DNA of 35,480 nucleotides from an uncultured Bacteroidales bacterium (GCA_937901185.1 CALCHR010000156.1:1-35480), one strand, 5' to 3'; positions 1-8,708 are shown, counted from the stretch's first letter. The notes: a model not told the origin generated them from the sequence alone. Numbers and translations are program-made.

Positions 1-75
1 GTTTACTAGGAAAAATTTGTAGTTTACTAAGAACGCCTAGAAAGCTACGAAGAAATCTTAGTGCTAAAGCTACAT

Positions 76-121
76 AAAAAAGGTGGCGCATGGGCGGGAT
101 TTTCATCCCACTCATGCGCCA
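76..121 (-). terminator. Intrinsic terminator after the SPFH-like gene
   Basis: A 17-bp hairpin (arms 84-100 and 105-121, TTTC loop on the plus strand) has only one wobble and one mismatch. The A run at 76-81 gives a U tract on the minus-strand RNA. It lies about 30 bases past the stop of the minus-strand gene at 152-586, so it closes the five-gene minus-strand run. Confidence 0.85.
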
Positions 122-151
122 CACCTATGTGTCTTACATTAGGGCTGTGCC

Positions 152-586
152 TTACTGCTCGCCCATGTGGTTCATTCTTGTAGACTCAAGAATGGGCAGG
201 TTGGTTTCGGTAGGTACGTAGATTACGGTTTTGTTGCTTAAATCGGCCTGCTGACGCACCCAGAGATATTGGATATAGGTGGGCGTAATGCTACCATTCT
301 CTATGCGGATGGCTTCGGCTGCACCTTTAGCACGTTCAATCTCTGCCTGCGCATTGAGCTTTTCGGCTTCGAGATTGGCACGGGCTTCCTCAATCATAAT
401 CTTACGGTTCTGCTCTGCCTTGGCAAACTCGGCTTTACCTTCCATCTCTTGCGACCAGACGTTGTACCACGGACGCACAAAGGCCATGATTACGATAAAA
501 AGGAGAGCCAGGACGGCCAGCAAGATAATTTTCTTAATCAAGTCGGGGGTGAAACCGGCGTTGTACATATTGTTTTGGTGATTCAT
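152..586 (-). CDS. Small membrane-anchored SPFH/prohibitin-like coiled-coil protein
   Basis: The 144-residue product starts with a short polar stretch, then one hydrophobic segment (about residues 18-40). A highly charged Ala/Glu/Lys/Arg-rich helix (about 45-95) follows, with EAEKLNAQAEIERAKGAAEA typical of the C-terminal coiled coil of SPFH (stomatin/prohibitin/HflC) proteins. The end (YLWVRQQADL, then IYVPTE) also resembles the tail of prohibitin-like proteins. The globular SPFH domain itself is missing, so it is either a naturally short member or a remnant fused to a membrane anchor. It is the last gene of the minus-strand run, 24 bases after the aminotransferase gene, and is followed by a terminator. 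No function is assigned; a membrane scaffold role is only an inference from the family. Confidence 0.75.
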   Translation of the reverse strand: MNHQNNMYNAGFTPDLIKKIILLAVLALLFIVIMAFVRPWYNVWSQEMEGKAEFAKAEQNRKIMIEEARANLEAEKLNAQAEIERAKGAAEAIRIENGSITPTYIQYLWVRQQADLSNKTVIYVPTETNLPILESTRMNHMGEQ

Positions 587-610
587 CTTCTTATCTTTTA
601 CTGATTAGCA

Positions 611-1804
611 CTATGAGAGTTTTGCCAAAGCTTCCTTGATGCGGCGGAGCGCCTCCACGATGTTTTCGTCGCTGGTGGCATAGCTCATTCTGAAACATTC
701 GGGCGAGCCGAAAGCATCGCCGCCCACGGTTGCCACATGGGCTTCTTGAAGGAGATACATGGCAAAGTCCATGCTGTTCTTCACCTCAAAACCATTATAT
801 TGCTTACCGAAGTAGGCACTGCATTTGGGGAAAAGATAGAAAGCGCCGGTGGGTACGTTCACTTCAAGGCCGGGAATCTCCTTGGCCAACTTCACTATCA
901 AATCCTTACGACGCTCAAAGGCCTTACGCATCTCTTCCACACAATCTTGCGGACCGGCAAATGCCACTTTGGCTGCCACCTGGCTCACCGAACAAGGACC
1001 GCTGGTGTACTGGCCTTGCAGTTTGTTGCAAGCCTTGGCCAAAGCCTCGGGAGCAGCAATGAAACCGATGCGCCAGCCTGTCATGGCATAGGCTTTAGAG
1101 ACACCGTTGATGACCACAGTGCGCTCTTTCATTCCGGCACATGAGGCGATAGAGGCATGAGAGCCTACATAGTTGATGTGCTCATAGATTTCATCGCTCA
1201 TCACCACTACCTGCTCGTGCTTTCTGAGCACAACGGCCAAGGCCTCCAGTTCTTCTGCCGTATAGACAGAACCTGTGGGGTTGCTGGGTGAGCAGAGAAT
1301 CAAGGCTTTTGTTTTAGGTGTGATGGCGGCTTCCAGTTGCTCAGGAGTGATCTTAAAATCCTGCTCAATGCCTGCCTGGATATAAACGGGCTGTCCGTCG
1401 GCCATCAGTACCATCTCGGGATAGCTCACCCAATAGGGAGCGGGTATGATTACTTCATCGCCTTTACCCACAACGGCTAGCAAGGCGTTGCAGACACTCT
1501 GCTTGGCTCCGTTGGAGCAGACAATCTGCGCCGGGGTATAGTCGAGATTATTTTCCTTCTTGAGTTTCTCCACAATGGCTTGGCGCAAGTCCAAATATCC
1601 GGGTACGGGAGAATAGCGAGAGAAGTTATCATCCACAGCTTGTTTAGCTGCTTCCTTGATGTGGTCGGGGGTGTTGAAATCGGGCTCACCGACAGAAAGA
1701 TTGATAACATCGATGCCCTGCGCTTTAAGTTCGGCACTTTTCTGCGACATAGCCAAAGTGGCTGAGGGCGAAAGACGATTGATTAGGTCGGACAAAAGAT
1801 TCAT
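611..1804 (-). CDS. Pyridoxal-phosphate aspartate-type aminotransferase
   Basis: The 397-residue protein is a fold-type I (class I/II) aminotransferase that moves an amino group between an amino acid, probably aspartate, and a 2-oxo acid in the cytoplasm. The PLP-binding lysine is K237 in SKAYAMTGWRIGF. SPSNPTG (N175-P176) and SDEIYE (D204, Y207) form the cofactor site. NLSVGEPDFNTP near residue 35 is the typical N-terminal signature. The length matches family members of about 400 residues. The start at MNLLSDLINRLSPS is conserved in type. The gene lies 24 bases after the Bax-inhibitor-like gene and 24 bases before the SPFH-like gene on the same strand, which suggests cotranscription. Exact substrate range cannot be read from sequence; aspartate or prephenate aminotransferase are both possible. 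Confidence 0.93.
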   Translation of the reverse strand: MNLLSDLINRLSPSATLAMSQKSAELKAQGIDVINLSVGEPDFNTPDHIKEAAKQAVDDNFSRYSPVPGYLDLRQAIVEKLKKENNLDYTPAQIVCSNGAKQSVCNALLAVVGKGDEVIIPAPYWVSYPEMVLMADGQPVYIQAGIEQDFKITPEQLEAAITPKTKALILCSPSNPTGSVYTAEELEALAVVLRKHEQVVVMSDEIYEHINYVGSHASIASCAGMKERTVVINGVSKAYAMTGWRIGFIAAPEALAKACNKLQGQYTSGPCSVSQVAAKVAFAGPQDCVEEMRKAFERRKDLIVKLAKEIPGLEVNVPTGAFYLFPKCSAYFGKQYNGFEVKNSMDFAMYLLQEAHVATVGGDAFGSPECFRMSYATSDENIVEALRRIKEALAKLS

Positions 1805-1828
1805 ATCAGATTCTATTAAAAAAATATA

Positions 1829-2563
1829 TTATTTACGGTTACCAAAAATGCGGAGCAGATAAATAAACAGGTTGATGAAATCCAGATACAGTTCTAAGCT
1901 ACCCAGCAGGGCCAACTTCATGCTATTTTCATTTACCTCTGAACCATGCTCCTCTAACATTCTTTTGATTTTCTGGGTATCATAGGCAGTTAAGCCGGCA
2001 AATAGGAGAATACCAGCATAAGTGGTAATCCAATAGAGTGTGCTATTCGCCCAAAAGATATTTACTATCGTTGCTATAATCAAACCGATTAAAGCCATTA
2101 AGAGAAATCTTCCCATAATGGAAAGGTCTTTTTTGGTAAAATAGCCCAACAAGCCCATTGCACCAAACATACCTGCGGTCACAAAGAAGGTGGTAGCAAT
2201 AGATTCTGCAGTGTAAACAAAAAATAATATGGACATCGTCACACCATTGAGAATGGCATAGACTGCGAACAACAAACCGGCTGTGGAGAATGAGATTTTC
2301 ATGATGCGAGCACTCAGCCACCATACCAAGGCTAATTGAGCGCCACAAGCACAATAAAATGGAAATCGCATTCCATTACTTTTTGAGTGAAAATCTACAA
2401 GAGCCTGTATCCAACCGGGATTGTTGGCTACATAAGTGGCAGTTAATGCTGTCATAACAAGAGCCAAAGTCATCCAGAGATAGACGTTGCGCATCAAGAC
2501 AGCAAAGGCAGAAGTAGTTTTTTCGCCCTTATCGTACGCACTAAAAACATTTCCTTGTTCCAT
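1829..2563 (-). CDS. Bax inhibitor-1 / YccA family integral membrane protein
   Basis: The 244-residue product has about seven hydrophobic segments spread from residue 28 to the C-terminus, after a short polar N-terminus. The last third (TLYWITTYAGILLFAGLTAYDTQKIKRM split by charged turns, then a helix ending in ELYLDFINLFIYLLRIFG) carries the hallmark AYDTQ motif and the ELYLDFINLF stretch of the BI-1/YbhL/YccA family. Members act as cytoplasmic-membrane proteins; some are pH-sensitive calcium leak channels or interact with FtsH, but the role in Bacteroidales is not settled. It sits 15 bases after ribBA and 24 bases before the aminotransferase on the same strand. The start at MEQGNVFSAY gives a normal family length. 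Confidence 0.93.
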   Translation of the reverse strand: MEQGNVFSAYDKGEKTTSAFAVLMRNVYLWMTLALVMTALTATYVANNPGWIQALVDFHSKSNGMRFPFYCACGAQLALVWWLSARIMKISFSTAGLLFAVYAILNGVTMSILFFVYTAESIATTFFVTAGMFGAMGLLGYFTKKDLSIMGRFLLMALIGLIIATIVNIFWANSTLYWITTYAGILLFAGLTAYDTQKIKRMLEEHGSEVNENSMKLALLGSLELYLDFINLFIYLLRIFGNRK

Positions 2564-2578
2564 AATCTATATACTTAA

Positions 2579-3799
2579 TTATTTATTGTTCTTAAAATGC
2601 AGTGTGTGACCCATGCGCTCTTTCTTTGTGCGCAGATAGCGCTCATTATATTGGGTGGGGACAGTTTCAATGGGAATATTCTCAGTGATTTCAAGGCCGT
2701 ATGCCTCCAAGCCCACTCGCTTTACAGGATTGTTGGTCATCAGGCGCATCTTCTGCACACCAAGCAGATTCAGAATTTGAGCCCCTACGCCATAGTCGCG
2801 TTCATCGGAATCGTAACCAAGATGCACATTGGCATCTACGGTGTCGAATCCTTCTTCCTGCAACTTGTAGGCTGCAATCTTAGCCATAAGGCCTATGCCA
2901 CGGCCTTCTTGATTCAGATAGAGAATGACGCCCTTGCCTTCTTCCTCTACCATTTTCATTGCCTGGTGCAACTGCTCTCCGCAATCGCAACGCATGCTTC
3001 CAAAAATGTCGCCGGTCATACAAGAAGAATGAACGCGAACCAAGATAGGCTCACCATCTTCCCAAGTGCCTTTGATTAAAGCCACATGCTCCAAGTTGTT
3101 ATTTTTCTGGCGGAAAGGTATCAGGCGAAAGTGGCCATGCTCCGTGGGCATATCAACCTCGACCCCCTGCTCCACTATACATTCGTTCTTCAAACGGTAG
3201 GCAATAAGGTCCTTGATGGTAATAATTTTCAAGCCATGTTCCTTTGCAAAAGCCTGCAACTGGGGCATACGAGCCATGGTGCCGTCTTCATTGAGAATTT
3301 CAATCAGACAGGCTGCGGGCTGGAGGCCTGAGAGTCTGGCCAAGTCGACTGCGGCTTCTGTGTGACCTGCGCGCGCCAGGACTCCCCTATCTTGTGCATA
3401 TAAAGGATTGATATGACCCGGACGGCCAAAGGTTTCGGGTTTGCTCGTAGGGTCGGCCAAAGCACGGATGGTAGCAGCTCGGTCTTCGCAGCTAACACCG
3501 GTGGTACATCCTTCCAACTTATCTACAGTGACAGTAAAAGGAGTGCCTAGCATACTTGTATTTCTCTGAACCTGATGCTCTAAATCCAACTGGCGGCAAC
3601 GCTCCATCGTGATGGGAGCACACAAAACGCCACGACCACAATGCAGCATAAAATTTACTTTCTCAGCGGTAGCAAATTCTGCAGCCATAATCAAGTCGCC
3701 TTCATTTTCTCGGTCCTCATCATCTACAACCACCAAGAATTTGCCTTCCTTAAAGTCTTGTAAAGCCTCCTCGATGGAAGCTAGCTTAAATGTATCCAT
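2579..3799 (-). CDS. ribBA: Bifunctional DHBP synthase / GTP cyclohydrolase II
   Basis: Fused riboflavin-pathway enzyme of 406 residues. Residues 1-205 are 3,4-dihydroxy-2-butanone-4-phosphate synthase: DDEDRENEGDL (26-36) binds metal and substrate, and GHINPLYAQDRGV with AGHTEAAVDL (128-152) is the second active-site strand. Residues 210-406 are GTP cyclohydrolase II: zinc ligands C260, C271 and C273 in SSCMTGDIFGSMRCDCGEQL, then LNQEGRGIG. Both halves look catalytically complete. A longer open frame reaches 3907, but MDTFKLASIEEAL at 3799 is the natural start because the extra residues lie inside the preceding permease gene. The start is only two bases after the permease stop, which suggests translational coupling. 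No FMN riboswitch is possible here, since there is no leader. Confidence 0.96.
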   Translation of the reverse strand: MDTFKLASIEEALQDFKEGKFLVVVDDEDRENEGDLIMAAEFATAEKVNFMLHCGRGVLCAPITMERCRQLDLEHQVQRNTSMLGTPFTVTVDKLEGCTTGVSCEDRAATIRALADPTSKPETFGRPGHINPLYAQDRGVLARAGHTEAAVDLARLSGLQPAACLIEILNEDGTMARMPQLQAFAKEHGLKIITIKDLIAYRLKNECIVEQGVEVDMPTEHGHFRLIPFRQKNNNLEHVALIKGTWEDGEPILVRVHSSCMTGDIFGSMRCDCGEQLHQAMKMVEEEGKGVILYLNQEGRGIGLMAKIAAYKLQEEGFDTVDANVHLGYDSDERDYGVGAQILNLLGVQKMRLMTNNPVKRVGLEAYGLEITENIPIETVPTQYNERYLRTKKERMGHTLHFKNNK

Positions 3800-3801
3800 G
3801 T

Positions 3802-5709
3802 TTAGTGTTCTATTTTCTGAATAAGTATTTCTAGCGTAGTACAAGATTTTTCTATCTGCCTCAAGTCGCGCAATAGTTGCAAACGGAAACGCCAAATACG
3901 CAGCCACAAAAGAAGTCCTATTGGGAAAAGGATTCCTAAGACCTTATTCCACTTCATACTCTCCGATGGCGATGTATGTGCCGATGTAAATATAATGGGC
4001 AGATTATTAAGTTCTTGCAATATCTTCAAGTCTTTACTATTGGAAAGTTCCTCTACAATAGATTCTAATTTTTCATCTATAGTTTCAACCACCGTATCTA
4101 TCTTACTGCGGAAAAAGATATCAAGATAGCTGGGGGCTTTCTTAAGATTGTTCTTCTCACAATAGTCTACACATAGGGATTTCAAAACTTGTATGCGACC
4201 AACGACTGAGGTATAATTGGGGTCGTCTATGATTACCTCTTTCTTATAAATATGTCTACGAGAGGGAATGCCTAAAAGATTCCGTATAAACTCTACATAC
4301 ACTTCTGTATTAAACACCACAGAATCTTTATTGGCCTTGTAAGTAAAAAATACACCAAAAGGAAGAAGAACAAAGGAACTTATCCACATACCATACCACA
4401 TGCTCCATGAACCATCTCTAGCCATCTTCATGCCTGAAGTATTTATCACATAATAAGCTATGAATATCATGATAGACACAACGGTAGGCATTCCTAATCC
4501 GCCTTTTCTTATAATTGCCCCCAACGGCGCTCCTATAAAAAAGAAGAACAAGCAAGCTAAGGATAATGTCATTTTTTGATGCCACTCTATCTCATGGGAG
4601 CGAATAAACTTACCACCATATTTTGCAGTCTCCCTCTTCCACTCTAACTCAGAATGTAAAGAGCGTACATTCTCCGCTGCTTGCCTCATTGTAAGCATAC
4701 GACTATCTGCCGGTATTGCACTCAACAAGGAATCAAAATGGACTATGTTTTGAGAAAGGACTGCCGTTTTCTGAGCCATAGAATCGTGCTTCAATGTAGA
4801 CAAGGGCAAATAATCTTTCTTTACAACAGCATAAAAACTTCTGCCCACACTATCCAACTCTCTATTTACAGAATCTATGCTGACTTTGATTTCATTCATA
4901 TTTTTAGCTGTCGGCATGTTGCGTAACATGTCTGCATCCATCATACTGAAATTACTATCAAAATCTATGATGAGCTGTTTATAGCTAAAAGATTCTCGGT
5001 CGTAAGGAACACTTGCTGAGTTTAACCCCATAGCCCCTTGATCTTGCAAATTCTGGAATTGCTCTCCATTCCACAAATCCAATTTGAGGTGCATTTTGTC
5101 TGCGGTCATCTCTATTCGTCCCGAGTCTGCCAAAACTATTTGAGCTCGGTCAAAACCCTGGTCTGTTTTATAGATAATGACCTCATAGAGCATCCCTGTC
5201 TCTGCATTTTTTTTCTCTACAAAAAGATTTATATTGGGAACACCATTATAAAAAACGCCTTCTGGTATTTCTACAGCCGGTGATGTCTGTTTCATACTTA
5301 AAAGCAAAGTCCGAAAATTTATTTGAGCCTCTGGAGATAACTTATTCTGAAAGAGAAAGGACATCATTGCCAAAAACAAGACGACCCAAAATATTGGTTT
5401 CATGATTCGAATCAATGGAACACCAGCGGCCTTCATAGCCAACAACTCCAACTGTTCTCCTAGATTTCCAAAAGTAATCAGTGAGGCCAACAATACTGCC
5501 ATAGGAAGCGAGGTTGGAACCAACGTGATTCCCATGTACCAATATAGTTGCGACAAGACATCTATAGACAGCCCCTTACCTATCAGTTCCTCCATATAAC
5601 GCCATACGAAGTTCATCATAAAGACAAACAAACAGATAAAGAATGCCCCTACAAAAATAAGAGCAAACTTCTTCAAGATGAATAAGTCTAATTTCTTAAT
5701 TATAGACAT
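3802..5709 (-). CDS. LptF/LptG (YjgP/YjgQ) family lipopolysaccharide export permease
   Basis: The 635-residue membrane protein has three N-terminal transmembrane helices (about 13-35, 55-80, 101-120), a large soluble region (about 125-385) matching the periplasmic jellyroll domain, and three more helices (about 395-415, 422-442, 452-472). This is the layout of the Lpt transporter permeases, which extract LPS from the inner membrane with LptB. FGNLGEQLELLAMKAAGVPL is the conserved coupling-helix region after helix 2. It differs from the roughly 360-residue E. coli proteins in two ways: the soluble domain is larger, and there is a C-terminal extension of about 160 residues holding a possible seventh helix near 598-617. 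Whether it acts as LptF or LptG is not decidable alone. It is the first gene of the run that continues into ribBA. Confidence 0.9.
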   Translation of the reverse strand: MSIIKKLDLFILKKFALIFVGAFFICLFVFMMNFVWRYMEELIGKGLSIDVLSQLYWYMGITLVPTSLPMAVLLASLITFGNLGEQLELLAMKAAGVPLIRIMKPIFWVVLFLAMMSFLFQNKLSPEAQINFRTLLLSMKQTSPAVEIPEGVFYNGVPNINLFVEKKNAETGMLYEVIIYKTDQGFDRAQIVLADSGRIEMTADKMHLKLDLWNGEQFQNLQDQGAMGLNSASVPYDRESFSYKQLIIDFDSNFSMMDADMLRNMPTAKNMNEIKVSIDSVNRELDSVGRSFYAVVKKDYLPLSTLKHDSMAQKTAVLSQNIVHFDSLLSAIPADSRMLTMRQAAENVRSLHSELEWKRETAKYGGKFIRSHEIEWHQKMTLSLACLFFFFIGAPLGAIIRKGGLGMPTVVSIMIFIAYYVINTSGMKMARDGSWSMWYGMWISSFVLLPFGVFFTYKANKDSVVFNTEVYVEFIRNLLGIPSRRHIYKKEVIIDDPNYTSVVGRIQVLKSLCVDYCEKNNLKKAPSYLDIFFRSKIDTVVETIDEKLESIVEELSNSKDLKILQELNNLPIIFTSAHTSPSESMKWNKVLGILFPIGLLLWLRIWRFRLQLLRDLRQIEKSCTTLEILIQKIEH

Positions 5710-5735
5710 CCGTGGAATCTTCTAATTCTAATTTG

Positions 5736-5743
5736 CAAAAATA
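5736..5743 (-). promoter_or_regulatory. -7 box for the LptF/LptG-family gene
   Basis: On the minus strand the sequence reads TATTTTTG, fitting the Bacteroides TAnnTTTG -7 consensus. It lies 27 bases before the start codon at 5709. A matching -33 TTTG is not visible, so the assignment is tentative. Confidence 0.5.
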
Positions 5744-5804
5744 AGATATTTTTTTTATCTACAGTCTCCCTAAATCCTAGAAATGGCTCTTATTTATGTT
5801 CTCA

Positions 5805-6911
5805 CTACATTTTTATCTGCTGTTTCCAGAAATCCACATATTGAATTGCCACCTTCAAATAGTCGTGATGGCACTTTACGTATAAACGACTGGCCAAAGA
5901 TAACAGCGGTATTCTTTCTGGATGTTCAACCAAACGACAGAGCTCCTCAAAAACACTATTTTCATTTGGCTGAACATTTATTATTGGCTTTAGCTCCGTC
6001 TCCCCCAATATTTCATAATTCTCAGGTTCCCCACCCCCTACAACTATTAACCCTTGAGCCATAGCCTCAAGAGCGTTCATTGCTGGAGTATAAGAATAAA
6101 GTTGATCTAGAATTACATCACTGCCACGCATCAGTTGAAGGTATTCTGAAAATGGTACAGACTCCACCTTACATACTTGACATTTATCCGGATATTTCTG
6201 GGCCACACGCTCTAATGCTCGCTCCATAATATCTGTCCCCTTATACTCACTGCGTGCTCTCTGTATTCCCAAGAAAAATATGATTTTGTCAGTCTGGGTT
6301 CGTACTTTACAAAGATATTTATCCGTATCTATCGGGAACGGAATAAACGCCATTTTATCAGAGAAATAAGGCGCATAGCTAGCATGGTATTCATAAAGTC
6401 CTGCTATGATGCCGTCACAATCTTTTGCTATATATTTATTAAGTTTACCTTTAGGACCATATAGCCAATCCTTTATCCAAATATTATTTTCTTCACTCTC
6501 GCGTATAGATTCACCTATATTAAAATCACTATACCGAAACAAACTACAAGATAGACCGGCCTCAACCCAATAATAATCCATCCCATAAGCACCTAGAAAT
6601 ATAGATTTATTATGACGCTTTAAGTAACGATAAAATGGCCATATACGCTCTGCCTTTAATGGTAAAAAAATTGGATTTATCAATTGAACAACATCATAAC
6701 CTTTAAATTTTCTAAAGGTCCTAATTAGCTTTAATAGATATTTTATATCCGACCACAGACTATTTCGAGGACGAGAGAGATCTATATCACGTGGATAGTT
6801 TTTCCAACCATCTCCATCAGAAGCAACAGTAACTATATGACCTAATTTACGCAACCCTACAGCTAAAGTTGCATGGACATTACTATAATCTCCTAATAAT
6901 AAAATCTTCAT
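5805..6911 (-). CDS. Glycosyltransferase, GT-B fold (GT1/GT4-like)
   Basis: The 368-residue cytoplasmic protein begins MKILLLGDYSNVHATLAVGL, the first Rossmann strand and loop of GT-B glycosyltransferases, with GHIVTVASDG as the second strand. The C-terminal half carries the nucleotide-sugar side: FLGIQRARSEYKGTDIM (about 240-256), SDVILDQLYSYTPAMNALEAMAQG and an EPENYEILGE stretch. The NALEAMAQG region is equivalent to the conserved acidic donor-binding motif of GT4 enzymes. An open frame extends upstream to 6974, but the start at 6911 is chosen because it forms an ATGA overlap with the C_GCAxxG_C_C gene. It is not inside an obvious polysaccharide cluster, so donor and acceptor are unknown. 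The gene is AT-rich compared with the ribBA run, which fits a variable surface-glycan gene. Confidence 0.85.
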   Translation of the reverse strand: MKILLLGDYSNVHATLAVGLRKLGHIVTVASDGDGWKNYPRDIDLSRPRNSLWSDIKYLLKLIRTFRKFKGYDVVQLINPIFLPLKAERIWPFYRYLKRHNKSIFLGAYGMDYYWVEAGLSCSLFRYSDFNIGESIRESEENNIWIKDWLYGPKGKLNKYIAKDCDGIIAGLYEYHASYAPYFSDKMAFIPFPIDTDKYLCKVRTQTDKIIFFLGIQRARSEYKGTDIMERALERVAQKYPDKCQVCKVESVPFSEYLQLMRGSDVILDQLYSYTPAMNALEAMAQGLIVVGGGEPENYEILGETELKPIINVQPNENSVFEELCRLVEHPERIPLLSLASRLYVKCHHDYLKVAIQYVDFWKQQIKM

Positions 6912-7369
6912 ACATTCCGGTTTGCTAAATAATCTGCAAAGATTCTTGCAGCTGTTTCTACCATCATGACACAAGGTCTCTTTTTGTAATATTTATCTGT
7001 GCGTTCTTCTGGATTAGGCGATGAATCTACATTTGAAGACAAACCTAAAAGTTCTGCACAAACCAACGAACCATTCTCTTCCTTAAAGCGCTCTGCCAAG
7101 GTTTGCACTACTTTATAATTATGTCCTTTGCCTTTACTATTTTCTGCAACAGTTTCTCCACAATCCAAACCTACTAACAAAAACATGCCGCAAGCAGCAC
7201 CACAAGTCTGCCTCATTCTACCAATTCCTCCGCCAAAAGAGGCTGCCATTTTTAGTGCTTGTTCTTCTGTGAATCCATACAAATCAGCAAAAGCCGCCAC
7301 TATAGATTGAGAACAATTATATCCTTTCTTAAAAAGAGAAACTGCTTTCTCTACTCTATCTTCATACAT
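6908..7369 (-). CDS. C_GCAxxG_C_C family cysteine-rich protein
   Basis: The 153-residue protein shows the pattern that names the family: GYNCSQ (C19), TCGAACG (C56, C60, equivalent to GCAxxG), LDCG (C70), VCAELLG (C104) and RPCVMMV (C133). The regular cysteines suggest a bound redox cofactor or metal cluster, but the biochemical role is unsettled; some members sit near redox or iron-sulfur genes. It has no signal peptide and is predicted cytoplasmic. Its stop codon overlaps the start of the glycosyltransferase gene as ATGA, so the two are probably translated together, an odd pairing. It is divergent from the plus-strand lipoprotein gene at 7439. Confidence 0.9.
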   Translation of the reverse strand: MYEDRVEKAVSLFKKGYNCSQSIVAAFADLYGFTEEQALKMAASFGGGIGRMRQTCGAACGMFLLVGLDCGETVAENSKGKGHNYKVVQTLAERFKEENGSLVCAELLGLSSNVDSSPNPEERTDKYYKKRPCVMMVETAARIFADYLANRNV

Positions 7370-7409
7370 ATTTTATTTCTTTTTTATCTATTATTTTTAG
7401 AAAAACCCT

Positions 7410-7417
7410 TAACTTCG
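7410..7417 (+). promoter_or_regulatory. Possible -7 box for the lipoprotein gene
   Basis: TAACTTCG matches TAnnTTTG with one mismatch and is 21 bases before the ATG at 7439, a normal Bacteroides leader length. No clear -33 element is seen. Confidence 0.4.
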
Positions 7418-7438
7418 CAACTCTAAATATATTCAAGT

Positions 7439-7888
7439 ATGAAACAATCGCCTTTTAGTTTATTGATAGCAACAATCTTCCTCTATTCTGCTTGTCAGGA
7501 AAATTTTGACCAACGCTGTATACAAGAAGCTGCAGAGTACACCAAAACTCATTGTCCACAACAACTAGGAGAAGGGAACACATTAGATAGTATCAGCTAT
7601 AACATAGAAACGCGTACCTATCAGTATTATTATACTATTTCCGGAAAATGGGATACTCCTACCAATATTGATTCTATCGTACAACAGAAAGAAATTCTAA
7701 AAGAACACTTATTAGACAAATTAAATAATTCCATAGAGTTGAATGCTTGCAAAAAAGAAGGTATCAACTTCTCTTATAAATATTATTCTGCTACAACCAA
7801 GAAAGAATTTTTAGATATTATTCTCACTCCTACAGATTATCAAAATAAGCCATCAAAGGGAGAACCATCAAAGACAAGATATAGATAA
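7439..7888 (+). CDS. Small lipoprotein of unknown function
   Basis: The 149-residue product begins with a lipoprotein signal peptide (MKQSPFSLLIATIFLYSAC, lipobox cysteine C19), so it should be lipid-anchored in the inner or outer membrane. The mature part is polar, with charged and tyrosine-rich stretches (RTYQYYYTISGKW) and a lysine-rich tail. No known domain is recognised. It is transcribed alone on the plus strand between two minus-strand units and ends just before a strong bidirectional terminator shared with yebC. A -7 box lies 21 bases upstream. Codon use is AT-rich. Function is unknown. Confidence 0.8.
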   Translation: MKQSPFSLLIATIFLYSACQENFDQRCIQEAAEYTKTHCPQQLGEGNTLDSISYNIETRTYQYYYTISGKWDTPTNIDSIVQQKEILKEHLLDKLNNSIELNACKKEGINFSYKYYSATTKKEFLDIILTPTDYQNKPSKGEPSKTRYR

Positions 7889-7912
7889 CAAAGCTACTTA
7901 GAACTTTCCATA

Positions 7913-7940
7913 AAAATAGCCTGCTTGCGCAGGCTATTTT
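7913..7940. terminator. Bidirectional terminator between lipoprotein gene and yebC
   Basis: A perfect 12-bp stem (7913-7924 with 7929-7940, TTGC loop) has an A run on one side and a T run on the other, so it works for both converging transcripts. It abuts the yebC stop at 7942. Confidence 0.88.
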
Positions 7941-7941
7941 C

Positions 7942-8673
7942 TTATTCTTCTGAAGGTTTCATATTTGTATAAACAGTCTGCACGTCATCGAATTCCTCTA
8001 AACGCTCCACCATTTTGTCAATACTCTCTCTTTGCTCAGAAGTTACATCTTTTAAGTCATTAGGAATGTAGGTAAATTCTGCCCCAATAACCTCAAATCC
8101 ATTTTCTTCCAGATGCTTTTGTATCTGTCCAAAACTTTTGGGGTCTCCATAAATGGTAACAGAGTTCTCCTCATCATCTACATCATACTCATCCTCTACT
8201 CCATAGTCTATTAAGTCCAAAATCATTTCATCCATATCTAAGCCTTCTGTCTTTCTAAAAGAGAAAACACACTTATGGTCAAACAAGAAAGCCAATGAAC
8301 CCATAGTTCCCAAGTTTCCATTGAACTTATTAAAAACTGAGCGCACATCACCAACTGTACGAGTAGGATTATCTGTCAACGTATCTACAAAAATAGCAAT
8401 ACCATGAGGGCCATATCCTTCATATGTCATTGTTTTGTAGTCGCTTTGGTCTTTACCCATTGCATTTTTGATAGCGCGATCAATATTATCTTTGGGCATA
8501 TTCTCTCGCTTTGCTGTTGCGATAATTGCACGCAATGCAGGATTGGTATCAGGCTCTGGACCACCTGCCTTAACAGCTACTGCTATTTGTTTACCAATTT
8601 TTGTAAAAGTACGAGCCATATGACCCCATCTTTTCATTTTCGCAGCTTTTCTATATTCAAACGCTCTTCCCAT
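7942..8673 (-). CDS. yebC: YebC/PmpR family protein
   Basis: The 243-residue protein opens with MGRAFEYRKAAKMKRWGHMA and continues ARTFTKIGKQIAVA, the family's conserved N-terminus. AKRENMPKDNIDRAIK (about 55-70) and YEGYGPHGIAIFVDTLTDN (about 84-102) are the other signatures. Family members were described as transcription regulators (PmpR) and, more recently, as factors that help ribosomes through difficult stretches such as proline runs (YebC2/TACO1). It lies 35 bases after pheT on the same strand and shares a terminator with the convergent lipoprotein gene. Length is usual. The regulator and translation roles cannot be separated here. Confidence 0.95.
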   Translation of the reverse strand: MGRAFEYRKAAKMKRWGHMARTFTKIGKQIAVAVKAGGPEPDTNPALRAIIATAKRENMPKDNIDRAIKNAMGKDQSDYKTMTYEGYGPHGIAIFVDTLTDNPTRTVGDVRSVFNKFNGNLGTMGSLAFLFDHKCVFSFRKTEGLDMDEMILDLIDYGVEDEYDVDDEENSVTIYGDPKSFGQIQKHLEENGFEVIGAEFTYIPNDLKDVTSEQRESIDKMVERLEEFDDVQTVYTNMKPSEE

Positions 8674-8708
8674 ATTTTATAAATTTTGAATCTTTATATT
8701 TTTATTAT

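Noticed and set aside
1..75. Repeated GTTTACTA words at the left edge
   Set aside because: Only two short copies are visible at the window edge; too little to call a repeat.
2579..3799. FMN riboswitch control of ribBA
   Set aside because: ribBA begins two bases after the permease stop, so there is no leader that could hold one.
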